Origin: Aricia agestis
Taxonomy: Eukaryota; Arthropoda; Insecta; Lepidoptera; Lycaenidae
Reading direction: 5' to 3'
Assembly (NCBI RefSeq): GCF_905147365.1
Contig: NC_056417.1
Coordinates: 704,501 to 768,500 of the forward strand
Length of the DNA: 64,000 nt
Positions 54,915 to 64,000 of the stretch are shown one piece after another; positions within the stretch are counted from its first letter, which is position 1, and the number at the start of each line of letters is the position of its first letter. The notes under the pieces were generated by a model. The model saw nothing but the letters and a program-made list of their open reading frames with translations. It was not told where the DNA came from and ran no database searches. The position numbers and the translations under genes were made by a program.

Positions 54915-55482
54915 TAAATATCACTATTAGTCGAACTTTACAAATATTGTTCGAAATATGAGTTTTGTGTCTTTCCCGTGGAATCATGTCATGGAAGAGG
55001 TGTGACTAGATATTTTGTTTTATAGTCGCCAGTCAATATGTCTTGCCGTTTTGGAGCCTATGCGCTACAAAAAAAACATTTCTATATCATATCTATATCA
55101 TATAATATTTGGTAGATATTACAATATATTATGTTAAGTATTCCAACTGCCAAATGAGCGAAATTATATTTATGAATCTTATTTAAGAACATACTAGAAA
55201 ACTCTACGAGATCGCAATATAACTTTCACAGACTATATCAAAATTGGTTCATCCATCCTTTGCATTTTAGTACCCAAAGAGCTACACTACAACAGACGCA
55301 CAGACATATTTAAACTTAGAACCCTCTGTTTTGTCGTTTTTAATATCAAAAGTCATCTGGCCAGTACAATGAATAAGTAAGCTGCTATAAAGCATTAACG
55401 GCGGGGACAATCTGCCGTCTAGACGGTTTATAGTTCAGTTTGATGACTGCGACGTCGACAGCGACAGGACAGATCAGCGTCA
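54915..55482. other. No feature seen
   Basis: AT-rich intergenic sequence. Confidence 0.3.
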
Positions 55483-55615
55483 GGGTCAATTAAGACTGCA
55501 ACACGAGGCGTAGATGCATTTCTTTTGTACTGAATTGACAGATTTCAATTGCATGAGAGGTCTTGATAAATTTAGAAATGCATCTACGTGTCGCTTTGCG
55601 GTCTGAATTTACCCT
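55483..55615. mobile_element. Palindromic MITE, family A
   Basis: GGGTCAATTAAGACTGCAAC, then CGTAGATGCATTTCT, GACAGATTTCAATTGC, and inverted AGAAATGCATCTACG and GCGGTCTGAATTTACCC. It abuts another MITE at 55614. Confidence 0.7.
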
Positions 55616-55766
55616 AAGGGTAGTTGCACCAACGTACTTTAACTTTAACCATAACAAAATGTCAAATGAACTGTTAAATCCCTTGTAAAAGACCTTAATG
55701 GGCGCCATATTTGACGATAACCTTAACCTTGACTATAACTACGCCTCTGGCGCAACCCACCCTTAG
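55614..55766. mobile_element. Palindromic MITE (AAGGGTAGTTGCACCA ends)
   Basis: CTAAGGGTAGTTGCACCAAC at the left and, inverted from the right, CTAAGGGTGGGTTGCGCCAG. About 150 bp, with TTAAC-rich arms. Confidence 0.65.
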
Positions 55767-55782
55767 TTTCGTAATGTCTAAC

Positions 55783-56420
55783 TACCGCATGTTCAGTGGT
55801 ATAGAGCGTGGTGCTTAACTCGGAGGATGTGGGTTCGGTTTGTTTAGGATATTTCAGGCTGATCACTTGATTGAATGACAAGAAAGATTAGCCATGCGTT
55901 GAAAGGACATTAAGAAATTTAAAAAGTTAGTCTTTATTTTCTCTCATCTCATCGGTCATCCGTATTGCGTGCTCTTGTTTAATGTGCACACACTCGGGCA
56001 TTATGAAAATCTTTATACGTGGGAGAGCCATGCTTCGGCACAAAAGGGCCGGCTCGACCGGATAAATACCACGTTCTCACAGAAAACCGACGTGAAACAG
56101 CGCTTGCGCTGTGTTTCGCCGAGTGAGTGAGCTTACCGGAGGCCCAATCCCCTAACCCCTACCCTATTCCCTTCCCTACCCTCAACTATTCCCTTCCCTT
56201 CCCTTCCCTACCCTCCCCTATTACCCTATTCCCTCTTAAAAGGCCGGCAACGCACTTGCAGCTCTTCTGATGCTGCGAGTGTCCATGGGCGACGGAAGTT
56301 GCTTTCCATCAGGTGACCCGTTTGCTCGTTTGCCCCCTTATTTCATAAAAAAAAAAACACTCTAGCCTGGTTTCAATGAAACTGGCCACCGTCACTACAA
56401 ATCAGTCGTTTCTTTGACGC
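55783..56420 (+). mobile_element. SINE family 2, interrupted by a SINE-like insertion
   Basis: The tRNA-like head has GTTCAGTGGTATAGAG and GTGGGTTCGGTTTG (degenerate B box). The body continues to ACACACTCGGGCATTATGAA at about 56010. It resumes at about 56360 with CTAGCCTGGTTTCAATGAAA and CTGGCCACCGTCAC, collinear with 32150-32447. The intervening 56017-56357 is SINE-like copy 5. Confidence 0.75.
56017..56357 (+). mobile_element. SINE-like retroelement, ACGTGGGAGAGCC family, copy 5
   Basis: Full-length copy inserted in the body of a family 2 SINE, so it is younger than that SINE. Poly(A) of about 12 A at the right end. Confidence 0.8.
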
Positions 56421-56751
56421 ATATAAAAAAATAAATAAGAAACTAAATCGTACAAAGAAAGAAGCTAAATTGGTGTTACAAACCTAAATAAAGATTCTAA
56501 TTAGATAATTCCGCTTGCAATATTTAAAAATATAACTTTGTAACTTTGGACAATTTTTCATCGGAACAAAATGATCAGTGTCAAATGTTAAGGAACAATT
56601 AACAACGCAAGCACAAGGTCCATCTGATAACGCCCAACTCCGACACAACTGATACCAACTTGCTGCCACAGAGTTAGGCATGGATAGATAAGAAATAGAA
56701 AGCACGGCTCAAACATGCTTTACTGGTTTATAGTTATGTAAACTATAATAT
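56421..56751. other. No gene seen
   Basis: The minus frame 56484-56705 is not recognised. Confidence 0.3.
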
Positions 56752-56919
56752 TACTAGATGACACCCACAACACCGTTGCGCCAAAATTGTTTGTCTGTTA
56801 CTTTTTAAAAATTGTTGGTCTGTTACTTTTTCACGCTCAAACTGAACCGATCTTGCTGAAATTTGGTATAGAGATAATTTGAGTCCCGGTTCTCGCGTTA
56901 TCGCGTACTATGTAATATT
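56752..56919 (+). mobile_element. Helitron-like fragments, rearranged
   Basis: CTAGATGACACCCACAAC and GTTGCGCCAAAATTG (one orientation) are joined to TCTGTTACTTTTTCACGC and TGCTGAAATTTGGTATAGA (the other). TTGTYKGTCTGTTACTTTTT is duplicated at about 56790 and 56815. Confidence 0.5.
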
Positions 56920-57039
56920 GTACCGTCGAGGAAGTTGATTCCTATGCAATTGACAGACCAACGTTATTTGGTCGAATATATCAATTCAATGTTAATTGTG
57001 ATCTGTCAGCTGGGTTTGACGTAACGCAACCAAACTACT
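56920..57039. mobile_element. GTAC-flanked MITE, copy 3 (right end lost)
   Basis: GTACCGTCGAGGAAGTTGAT start at 56920, interior as in copies 1 and 2 through AACGCAACCAAACTACT, then sequence departs. Confidence 0.7.
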
Positions 57040-57849
57040 TATAAAATGCTTATTATAATACATTATTATTTATTCACATTATTATTATTTACATTCATTT
57101 ACATTATTACATTATTATTATTTATTTACAATTGCTTTTATGCAATTATTATTATTAATAAAATTTTATGAACTTATAATGTTATGATGAAATTACCTAT
57201 TATTATTGTCTGGTCGTTATCTTAGCTGTACTTACCGATAAAGTTATAAGCGGCGGCGGCAAGGCAGTTAACGGATGTTCCAGAGTCGCTGCAAGGTCAA
57301 ACACTATCCTTCAAGCCCGATCCCCCATGCCTCGGGTTGTTAGGTAAAAAATAGAAAGGCACTGTGTTTACAAGCGTTGTAGACGTACCTACAATATCCA
57401 TACTCCCTGCAAATTATATATTATCTATTAATTTGTCTACACATTGAAAGGATTTATTTTGAAAAATCTAGTCATTATTTATCTAATTTTCTATGTAATT
57501 TATGTATGAATTATAACATTATAGTAAGTATATCAAGTACACATAATATTTTAAATACCTTTAAAAATTAAAACAAACTCACAACTTACCTGATTCCTGC
57601 ACTGCGATGATAATATACTATACAAGTAGTATATCCCGTTGTATCATAAGTCATTACCATATTATATTATTACTGTTTATGTATTACGTAAGTATGTATA
57701 TCGCTCATTGCTACGGTGGTGTGTAGCGGTGGCCGATATTCCTGCGCGCGCGGCGCTCCTACCTCATGGGACAGCCGTTTGCGTTATGGTGAGAGCACGG
57801 GTTTTACGAAGGGCGAGGGCGCCGGGTGGACGGGTCCGCCGCATAACCA
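57040..57849. other. No certain gene; CpG-rich patch
   Basis: 57050-57180 is a low-complexity TTATTA tract. 57710-57860 is GC/CpG-rich with an in-frame segment bounded by TAG and GTGAGA (RWPIFLRARRSYLMGQPFAL), which has no known match. I do not call it an exon. Confidence 0.35.
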
Positions 57850-57979
57850 TACCATAGCACTGAGTCACACGCACAACTCATAATATTATAGTACTTATTT
57901 TATATTATATTTTCATATTAATTATTGTATCTTATAATTTTATAGAATTTCATATATTATATTTATATATAAAATAATA

Positions 57980-58291
57980 TTTTGGATGTAATGTATGTTA
58001 CAATGTATTGCTGAGTGCTTATCCGTCCCTGTTTTCAGATGACAGTTTACTAGGAACCACATAACACCAGGCACTGTGGTGTACGTCACGGTGATACGCC
58101 TGAGCGGTGTCCTTTTTGGCCGTAGACATGACAATGCACTACTTGTACCGTTCTTCATGATATTATTATGCTATTATTTTTGTAATTATTTTCTTTTATT
58201 TTTCTTTAAGTATGTATTGTAATGTGTTTTGTCTTATGGTAGTGTAATGTGATGTCTTATGTTAAATAAACGTTATTATTATTATTATTAC
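57980..58291 (+). mobile_element. Probable retroelement 3' end with TTA-repeat tail
   Basis: An open stretch (NHITPGTVVYVTVIRLSGVL) is followed by AT-rich 3' UTR, AATAAA (58265-58270) and a TTA-repeat tail (58273-58290). The poly(A) signal plus microsatellite tail resembles LINE 3' ends. The family is not known to me. Confidence 0.45.
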
Positions 58292-58307
58292 TTATCTACT
58301 ACTAACT

Positions 58308-58353
58308 ACTAATCGGTCCCCGATTTGCATAGGAATCAACTTCTTTGTTAGTA
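58308..58353. mobile_element. GTAC-flanked MITE, right-end fragment
   Basis: GGTCCCCGATTTGC, then AGGAATCAACTTCTTTGTTA and GTAC at the edge. Confidence 0.6.
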
Positions 58354-58473
58354 CGTCATTAAGTTAAAAAAAGGGTTCAATAGGTACTATTAGAGAAGTT
58401 GATTCCTAGACAGATGGGGGACCTACGTAGTTTGGTAGCGTTACGAAAAACCCAACTGAGAGATCACAATTAA

Positions 58474-58637
58474 GGGTTGATTCAGACCGCAACGTGACGA
58501 GGCGAGGCGAGGCGCGGCGCGGCATGAATCTGTATGGATTTGACAGATTTCAATTGCGTGAGACGTCTTACGAATCTGTCAAATCCATATAAATTTAAAA
58601 ATGCACCTACGCGTCGCATTGCGATCTGAATCAACCC
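58474..58637. mobile_element. MITE family A, 164 bp, TAA target duplication
   Basis: GGGTTGATTCAGACCGCAAC at the left is inverted at the right (GCGATCTGAATCAACCC). TAA flanks both ends (58471-58473, 58638-58640), fitting PIF/Harbinger 3-bp duplications. Its left half has GAGGC/GCGGC simple repeats (58497-58522). Confidence 0.8.
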
Positions 58638-58639
58638 TA

Positions 58640-58826
58640 AGCCCGGCCGCACATTGTACAAACTCTGATCAGAAACAGTTGAATTTCGCCGGACCGCCAC
58701 CCCGCACACTATCCGAAATATCCTTCCGGCGAGTTCGAGCTCACTCGGCTCAGTACAAAATGTTAGAGACAGCACGGACGTTCAACTGTTTCTGATCAGA
58801 AATTTCGGACAATGTGCGGCCGGGCT
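58640..58826. mobile_element. MITE family B, 187 bp, TA target duplication
   Basis: AGCCCGGCCGCACATTGTAC at the left is inverted at the right (ACAATGTGCGGCCGGGCT). Both arms share CTGATCAGAAACAGTTGAA. TA flanks both ends (58638-58639, 58827-58828). It inserted into the TAA duplication of family A. Confidence 0.8.
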
Positions 58827-58899
58827 TAACATTGAATTGACATGATCCGACCAAATGACGATGGTCTATCAACTGCCTAGTCATTTTCCTTGATGGTAC

Positions 58900-60233
58900 A
58901 TTTTCTTTTATATTGTTATTGTTCTGTCACATCTATCTCATCCGAACTCTCTTCCGAACACCACCGCTCTCCGTGGAGTTCGGAACAGCGTCTCATATTT
59001 CACTCAATTTTTACTTCTGCCTTGTTTACGGCTGCCAATTTATTTGTAATTTGTTTCGTTGTGCGAACAATTAAATATAAATCACAATTATTGTAGCCGA
59101 CATACAGACAGTTTGTTAGCTGTTGGTAACATACTTTTTGATAAACGTTTCGATTACGTTTCATATCTTTTACCTGAAGCAATATTATGAACATAAAATT
59201 TAATTATTAATATTTATTGCAAATAAAGTAGTTGGTTAATACTAGATAAAATCGTTATATCCCTTGGATGCTACGATGCCACGGACTCAACGGACAGTTT
59301 TGATTTCGTGACACGTGAGTTTGATAGAGCAGAAGTTTAGATAACGTTATTCGTAATTTATGCAATTGTCGAATAGTTTTCAATAACGAAACGATATCGC
59401 ACTATCTAATAATATACTGCTGCTCATGATAAAACTAATCAGAGCGGCAGCTTATTAAAATATTTCCAAGTTGTCAGGCATAAAATATTCAATTTTGCGA
59501 GACGACGGCCAGCGTAGCTCCCACCTGATATTAATTTAAGTTTCCGACGCCAACCGACGCTACCCGACGTGGCCGACGTCCCCCACGCGACGTGACGTGA
59601 GCCAATTAGCCCCGCAACACTTTATGTCCACTCTCGGTATATTTAGAAGTCTTGAATGGATATGTAGTTTTATTTGTTGACGTCAGTAGTGATGTAGGTA
59701 AAGGTGTTTTTGTGTTGAAAGATTCTGTTCTGGTTTTCTTTTTTATTTATTTGGTTTTCTATGACACGAGGTATATTGCCAGGTAGGTTGCCAGTATATT
59801 TCAATCCGTAAAGGGGTCGCGAAATCAAAAAGATTGAAAAACACTGATCTACACATTCATATTATGTTTATGAATGTTCTGACATTCATAAACATATTTC
59901 ACATAAAATGATAATAATTATCGTAATACCAATTAATGCCGTGTTTTGAATTCACTGTTTAAAAATATTCTTCGGAATATAGCTGCGAAAATTATACTAA
60001 AACTATCTCTATATTTTATAGTTCATTTCCACATGTCCCCCGACCATTTGCGAGGAGCCGCGACATAAAGCTAGCTCGTTCGGAGATAAATTTTATTTTT
60101 GCCATTCGCCACACAATCGACGATCACAAATTTACGGCTTACTCGATATCACATATGACTCACAGACATGATTTGTGTTACTTCAACCGTGTGCGGGGAA
60201 ATTTTCAATAATTCAAATATTTCTAGCTTTTGC
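58900..60233. other. No gene seen; small repeat pieces
   Basis: 59800-59846 is a right-end fragment of the hAT-like MITE of 3260 (GATTGAAAAACACTG). 59863-59896 is a hairpin (15-bp arms TATGTTTATGAATGT). 59500-59620 is GC-richer with ACGTGGCCGACG words and no recognised coding content. Confidence 0.4.
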
Positions 60234-60277
60234 CATCTTCCTGATATCTACAGTGTACTGTAGATATCAGAAAGATG
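60234..60277. repeat. Hairpin (21-bp arms, 2-nt loop, one mismatch)
   Basis: CATCTTCCTGATATCTACAG is inverted in CTGTAGATATCAGAAAGATG. Confidence 0.8.
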
Positions 60278-60291
60278 TTACGGAACTTTAA

Positions 60292-60476
60292 CTAGTTGAT
60301 GACCGCAACTCCGTTGCGCCAAAATTCGTTTATCGCGCGGGAACCGTACATTTTTCCGGGATGAAAAGTATCCTGTATCCTTTCCCGGGACTCAAAGTAT
60401 AAGTACCAAATTTTAGCAAAATCGGTTCAGTGGTTTGGGCGTGAAGAGGTAATAGACCTTATAATATTAGTATGGA
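60292..60476 (-). mobile_element. Helitron-like element (185 bp), complete ends
   Basis: In minus orientation it starts TCCATACTAATATTATAAGG at 60476 and ends at CTAG 60292-60295. The body keeps GGCGTGAAGAGGTAATAGAC, TTTTAGCAAAATCGG, CCTTTCCCGGGACTC and GTTTATCGCGCGGGAACCG (plus-strand words). Confidence 0.65.
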
Positions 60477-61266
60477 TAACGCGGCCCGGACGTGTTGATT
60501 TTGTGGCCTTGCTGAAGGTGTAGGAGTCTCTTTAGTCCCTCACTAATAAGTCCCCGGGTTGCACAAGTAAAACCAATAGGTGATATTAAACTTGGCCTTT
60601 AATGTCCCAAAACTAACACCCGTCATTCAGACAAGGCCTCACGCAGTGACTGCCCGTCGTCTCTCGCATACATCGCCTCGCAGACACAAAAATACAATTA
60701 CTGTACTCGTATGTGTGAATCGCGACATTCACACATACGAGTACATGGTCCCTACAAAGGTTTTCACTAAAACCAACTTTTTCTGTTTATTTCGATAGCT
60801 GATAAAGATAAGAATATACTATAAGGTTTTTTTAATATTATTTAATATCTTATAAGGCTAATTTATGCGTGTTTATTAAACATTTATTGTGAGTTGTAAC
60901 TTCGTTGCGCTGAAGTTCTACTACTAATCGGTTGAAAACCTAAAAATATGTTCCCTAAAAACGGTACATCGGTTTTAGTATGACACACATATTACATTAT
61001 GTACAGATAAGAATAAAATATTCGAGAGCGTAGTTAAAACACCCCTTACATGGTGCATAGACCATTAAGTAACAAGGTACAACGTGGCACGAAATTGGAG
61101 TTAAGTTATAGTTAAATATGACAAAAGCGAGAATTAATTTAGTTTTGTTCTCGCGGCTGACATGTTACCGCGCCACACTGCACCGAGATAACTCAGCAGC
61201 ATCATCATCATCACTGTCATCACTTCATTGTCATTGTCATCATTTGATTATGTTGATATAACAGAT
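60477..61266. other. No gene seen; one hairpin and an ATC microsatellite
   Basis: 60702-60745 is a perfect hairpin (19-bp arms TGTACTCGTATGTGTGAAT, 6-nt loop). 61199-61255 is ATC/GTCATT-rich simple sequence. Frames here are not recognised. Confidence 0.5.
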
Positions 61267-61400
61267 CAGTGTTTTTCAACATGTGTGGTTCTCTTGGACT
61301 CACAAGCTTCACTAGGTAGGGTCACCAGAGGTTGAGAAAACTGAAAAACTATGTATTTCAGTCAAAGAACAATATAAAATAAAAAAGGCTGATAAACCGT
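61267..61400. mobile_element. hAT-like MITE (3260 family), left part
   Basis: CAGTGTTTTTCAACATGTGT start and GTCACCAGAGGTTGAGA, ATGTATTTCAGTCAAAG in the body, parallel to 3260-3350. The right end is not found. Confidence 0.5.
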
Positions 61401-62827
61401 ATCTTTGCTTTATATTATGAAATGTTTATAAAATCGAAATGTTTCCCTAGAAGTTGACTGACAATGTTTTCAAAATTACAAATTACAAAATCACAGGTAT
61501 CCAAACATTTTGTCAATGTAACGTGATCGTTGCTCGATACTATCAGGTTAATAAATATTCTGTTGGTAAGGTAAGTTTTATTACTAATTGCCATAATATT
61601 ATGCTTAGTAATAAGTTGGATGCCTTTTGTTTAATCCCAAACACTTTTATTTTCATTCCTAACTTTGCTAAATAACCGTCTTATGTTGAATTTTCAACCT
61701 CATTGGCAAGGCTTTTCAGGCGATTCATTTGTTCATTTACCTCTATGATAAAACACCCCTATATCACGGAGTACAGAGAGCGGAGTTCAGTCCAATAATT
61801 GGACAATAAACCAGCTGAAACAGTACTGCCGGCGGACGATACACTTTCTATGCTAATGTACACAGTATAGATATGCATCTATTCTCATTCCTTGGGCTTA
61901 GTATGTGACAATACTATTTGAATATTTGATAGTTTCGATTAGGATTACATTTAACAGCAAAGTATTTTTTAACAACACTTCAGATGCGTGACGAATCCAA
62001 ACTAGAAAAACGTATGATCTCAAGACGATTTAATTAGTTGTTATTATTTCAATGTGAATTGAAATTCTCAAAGACGTTCGAAGATTAATTTCTGTCAATT
62101 TTTTATTGAGAGATTTATCTGAGTATCATATCTCAGGACGTCAAGTGACTGCCCATCTTTCTAAGCTAAAAAGCTAAAATATACTATGCAAAGCTGCACT
62201 TATTTTGTAAGTTTGAAAGCTTGTCCTATTTTATAAGAGATACTATCAGTCTCGAAAAGAACACTGGGTAGTTTTTACCACGGAAAATGTATGGTTCCTT
62301 CGACATATTTTTCTTTTTGTACTATTACTGATACTATATGAATTTCTGCACAAACAATATAGCATACAATAATATTATCTATTGTTGAATAATTTAATAG
62401 TTATTGTACGCTCAGTCTAGACGAAAGCCAAACAATATACTCGTACAGCCTTCAATAACTAATCAAAGTTAAAAAGTCAATTAAAAGTTACCGCAAAGAT
62501 TTTATGAAATGAAAATTGGGGAATTTATTATTATAAACTGGTTAAATCAAAATGTTAAATATCAAAGTTTGGATTTATTGCTTGCTTTAGGCCGACTTGT
62601 ACAGTTTTGGTTAAAATTAACTCTGGAGTTATAGTCACATAATAATATCATTCTGTCATTTTCTGTAGATATTTCTGGAAAAGATAAATGTCTCTCCGCG
62701 ATCCACGGTCGCTATAAAGCAGCTAAAACGTCGAAAATAACAAAAGTGCTTCGCGCAAAAATCCCTAAGGGATTAAAATATAATATAAGCCAACAGTGTA
62801 TAATTTTGATTAAATTTTAAAGATTAT
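61401..62827. other. No gene seen
   Basis: AT-rich. The 73-codon frame at 61454-61675 has no recognised domain. Confidence 0.35.
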
Positions 62828-63182
62828 ACGTGGGAGAGCCATGCTTCGGCACGAATGGGCCGGCTCGACCGGATAAATACCACGTTTTCACAGAAAACTG
62901 GCGTGAAACAGCTCTTGCGCTGTGTTTCGCCGAGTGAGTGAGTTTACCGGAGGCCCAATCCCCTAACCCCTACCCTATTCCCTTCCCTACCCTCCACTTT
63001 TCCCTACCCTTCCCTTCCCTACCGGGGAGGGTAGGTTAGGGAATAGGTTACCCTATTCCCTCTTAAAAGGCCGGCAACGCACTTGCAGCTCTTCTGATGC
63101 TGCGAGTGTCCATGGGCGACGGAAGTTGCTTTCCATCAGGTGACCCGTTTGCTCGTTTGCCCCCTTATTTCATAAAAAAAAA
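62828..63182 (+). mobile_element. SINE-like retroelement, copy 6, with rearranged tract
   Basis: Full-length. ATTATA precedes the element and follows its poly(A), a possible target duplication. Within the pyrimidine tract, 63022-63049 switches to GGGGAGGGTAGGTTAGGGAA, i.e. a piece of the tract in inverse. Confidence 0.8.
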
Positions 63183-64000
63183 TTATATGTGTCTTGTGGT
63201 TGGTCGCACACACAATGAGATCACTAGCATAGCACTAGAATAGCAGCGTGGTCCTGCCGCTTTCGCATTTAATCTCATACTCGTTCGCTGGAACGCATAT
63301 TTAAATATTGATTAGTATTAGGGTAGTTTAGTACAGATAAGTTTAACGTTAATAATAAATGTTATACAACAAATAAAAGTTTTTTTATGATGGTTAAACC
63401 GATTAGGTTCTCGCTTTTACAGATATGAGCAATATTTCTACAAAAATAACTTTATTTTTATGGTCAAAATATAATGAAGAACAACTTTGATACTTCAATA
63501 AATCAGTGAAGTAAATGTAACATAAATATCAATTTTATTGCCGTCTCATCCGGACTGGGTATATTTATTGAGTACTTGTCAAATATAATCCCTTATCCCG
63601 TAAACTATTGACTTATATTTCACAGTAAGGATGAACTCTGAGCGCTAAAATGTATCCTACTAATTGGACTATTTTGGTGTAGTTGTCGTCAAATATGTAT
63701 TTTGACTTCAATATTTTTGTTTATAAAGAAAAATTTAGCTCTTAAGCAACCCATAGTGTAGATTGCTCACATATTTTATATTAAAATGAATGAAATGGCG
63801 TATATGGATAGAACAAGAAATTAACTACCTACATGTAGTTTTCTCCCATGAGTTAATTTCATTCTTTTACGATATTACTTAGACAAAATATCTTCTAACT
63901 GCTTGTATTAAAATGAATAAACTAACACAAAATATCCGTACGAGCATGTCCTTACTTTCAAAAACACTACTTAATCTACAAACTTCACCAACTATTCTCT
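63183..64000. other. No feature seen
   Basis: AT-rich intergenic sequence to the window edge. Confidence 0.35.

Larger units (their letters stand above)
58384..58899 (-). mobile_element. GTAC-flanked MITE, copy 4, hosting two other MITEs
   Basis: Left part AGAGAAGTTGATTCCTAGAC to ATCACAATTAA (58472) and right part from ACATTGAATTGACATG (58829) to CTTGATGGTAC restore one element, inverse to copies 1-3. GTAC stands at both ends (58384-58387, 58896-58899). The insert is elements A and B. Confidence 0.85.

Noticed and set aside
57700..57860. CpG-rich exon or promoter island
   Set aside because: A short segment between TAG and GTGAGA could be an exon, but the peptide matches nothing and no neighbouring exon is seen.

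Overview
This window is a piece of a lepidopteran (moth or butterfly) nuclear genome. It is AT-rich, has no bacterial-style gene packing, and carries one interrupted host gene whose product belongs to an insect neuronal immunoglobulin family. The rest is dominated by short and long interspersed elements of kinds common in Lepidoptera: tRNA-headed SINEs, a poly(A)-tailed SINE-like element starting ACGTGGGAGAGCC, non-LTR retrotransposons, Helitron-like elements ending CTAG|T, and many palindromic MITEs. Species cannot be told from the sequence.

Layout. 1-1740 is the 5' part of a minus-strand non-LTR retrotransposon: ORF1 is intact and ORF2 runs off the left edge. 6001-26416 (+) holds the last four recognisable coding exons of a beaten-path (Beat)-like cell-surface/secreted Ig protein: 6001-6178, 6696-6835, 20662-20890 and 26316-26416. 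Intron phases join perfectly to give a 215-residue C-terminal part with the end of Ig1, a full Ig2 and a GPI-signal-like tail. Upstream exons were not found and probably lie left of the window. The 13.8 kb and 5.4 kb introns are filled with mobile elements. A GTAC-flanked MITE ends 14 bp before one 3' splice site. Intron 3 holds a 57-bp satellite and a HAL1-like, ORF1-only retroelement nested in a MITE. A 19-bp tandem repeat begins 20 bp after the stop codon.

27-64 kb shows no convincing host exon. It holds a long retrotransposon (ORF1 39438-40106, ORF2 40302-42929) with an intact reverse transcriptase but a truncated endonuclease, several MITEs with clear target-site duplications, two SINE families, and a three-element nest at 58384-58899.

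Two patterns go beyond ordinary transposon annotation. One is a scatter of near-perfect, almost loop-free inverted repeats without transposon features, the best being 47-bp arms with a 1-nt spacer at 38018-38112. The other is the recurrence of 19-bp-periodic repeats. I found no evidence for a novel multi-gene system; the interest lies in repeat architecture and its effect on the Beat-like gene. Family names for repeats come from recall of motifs, not from a database search.
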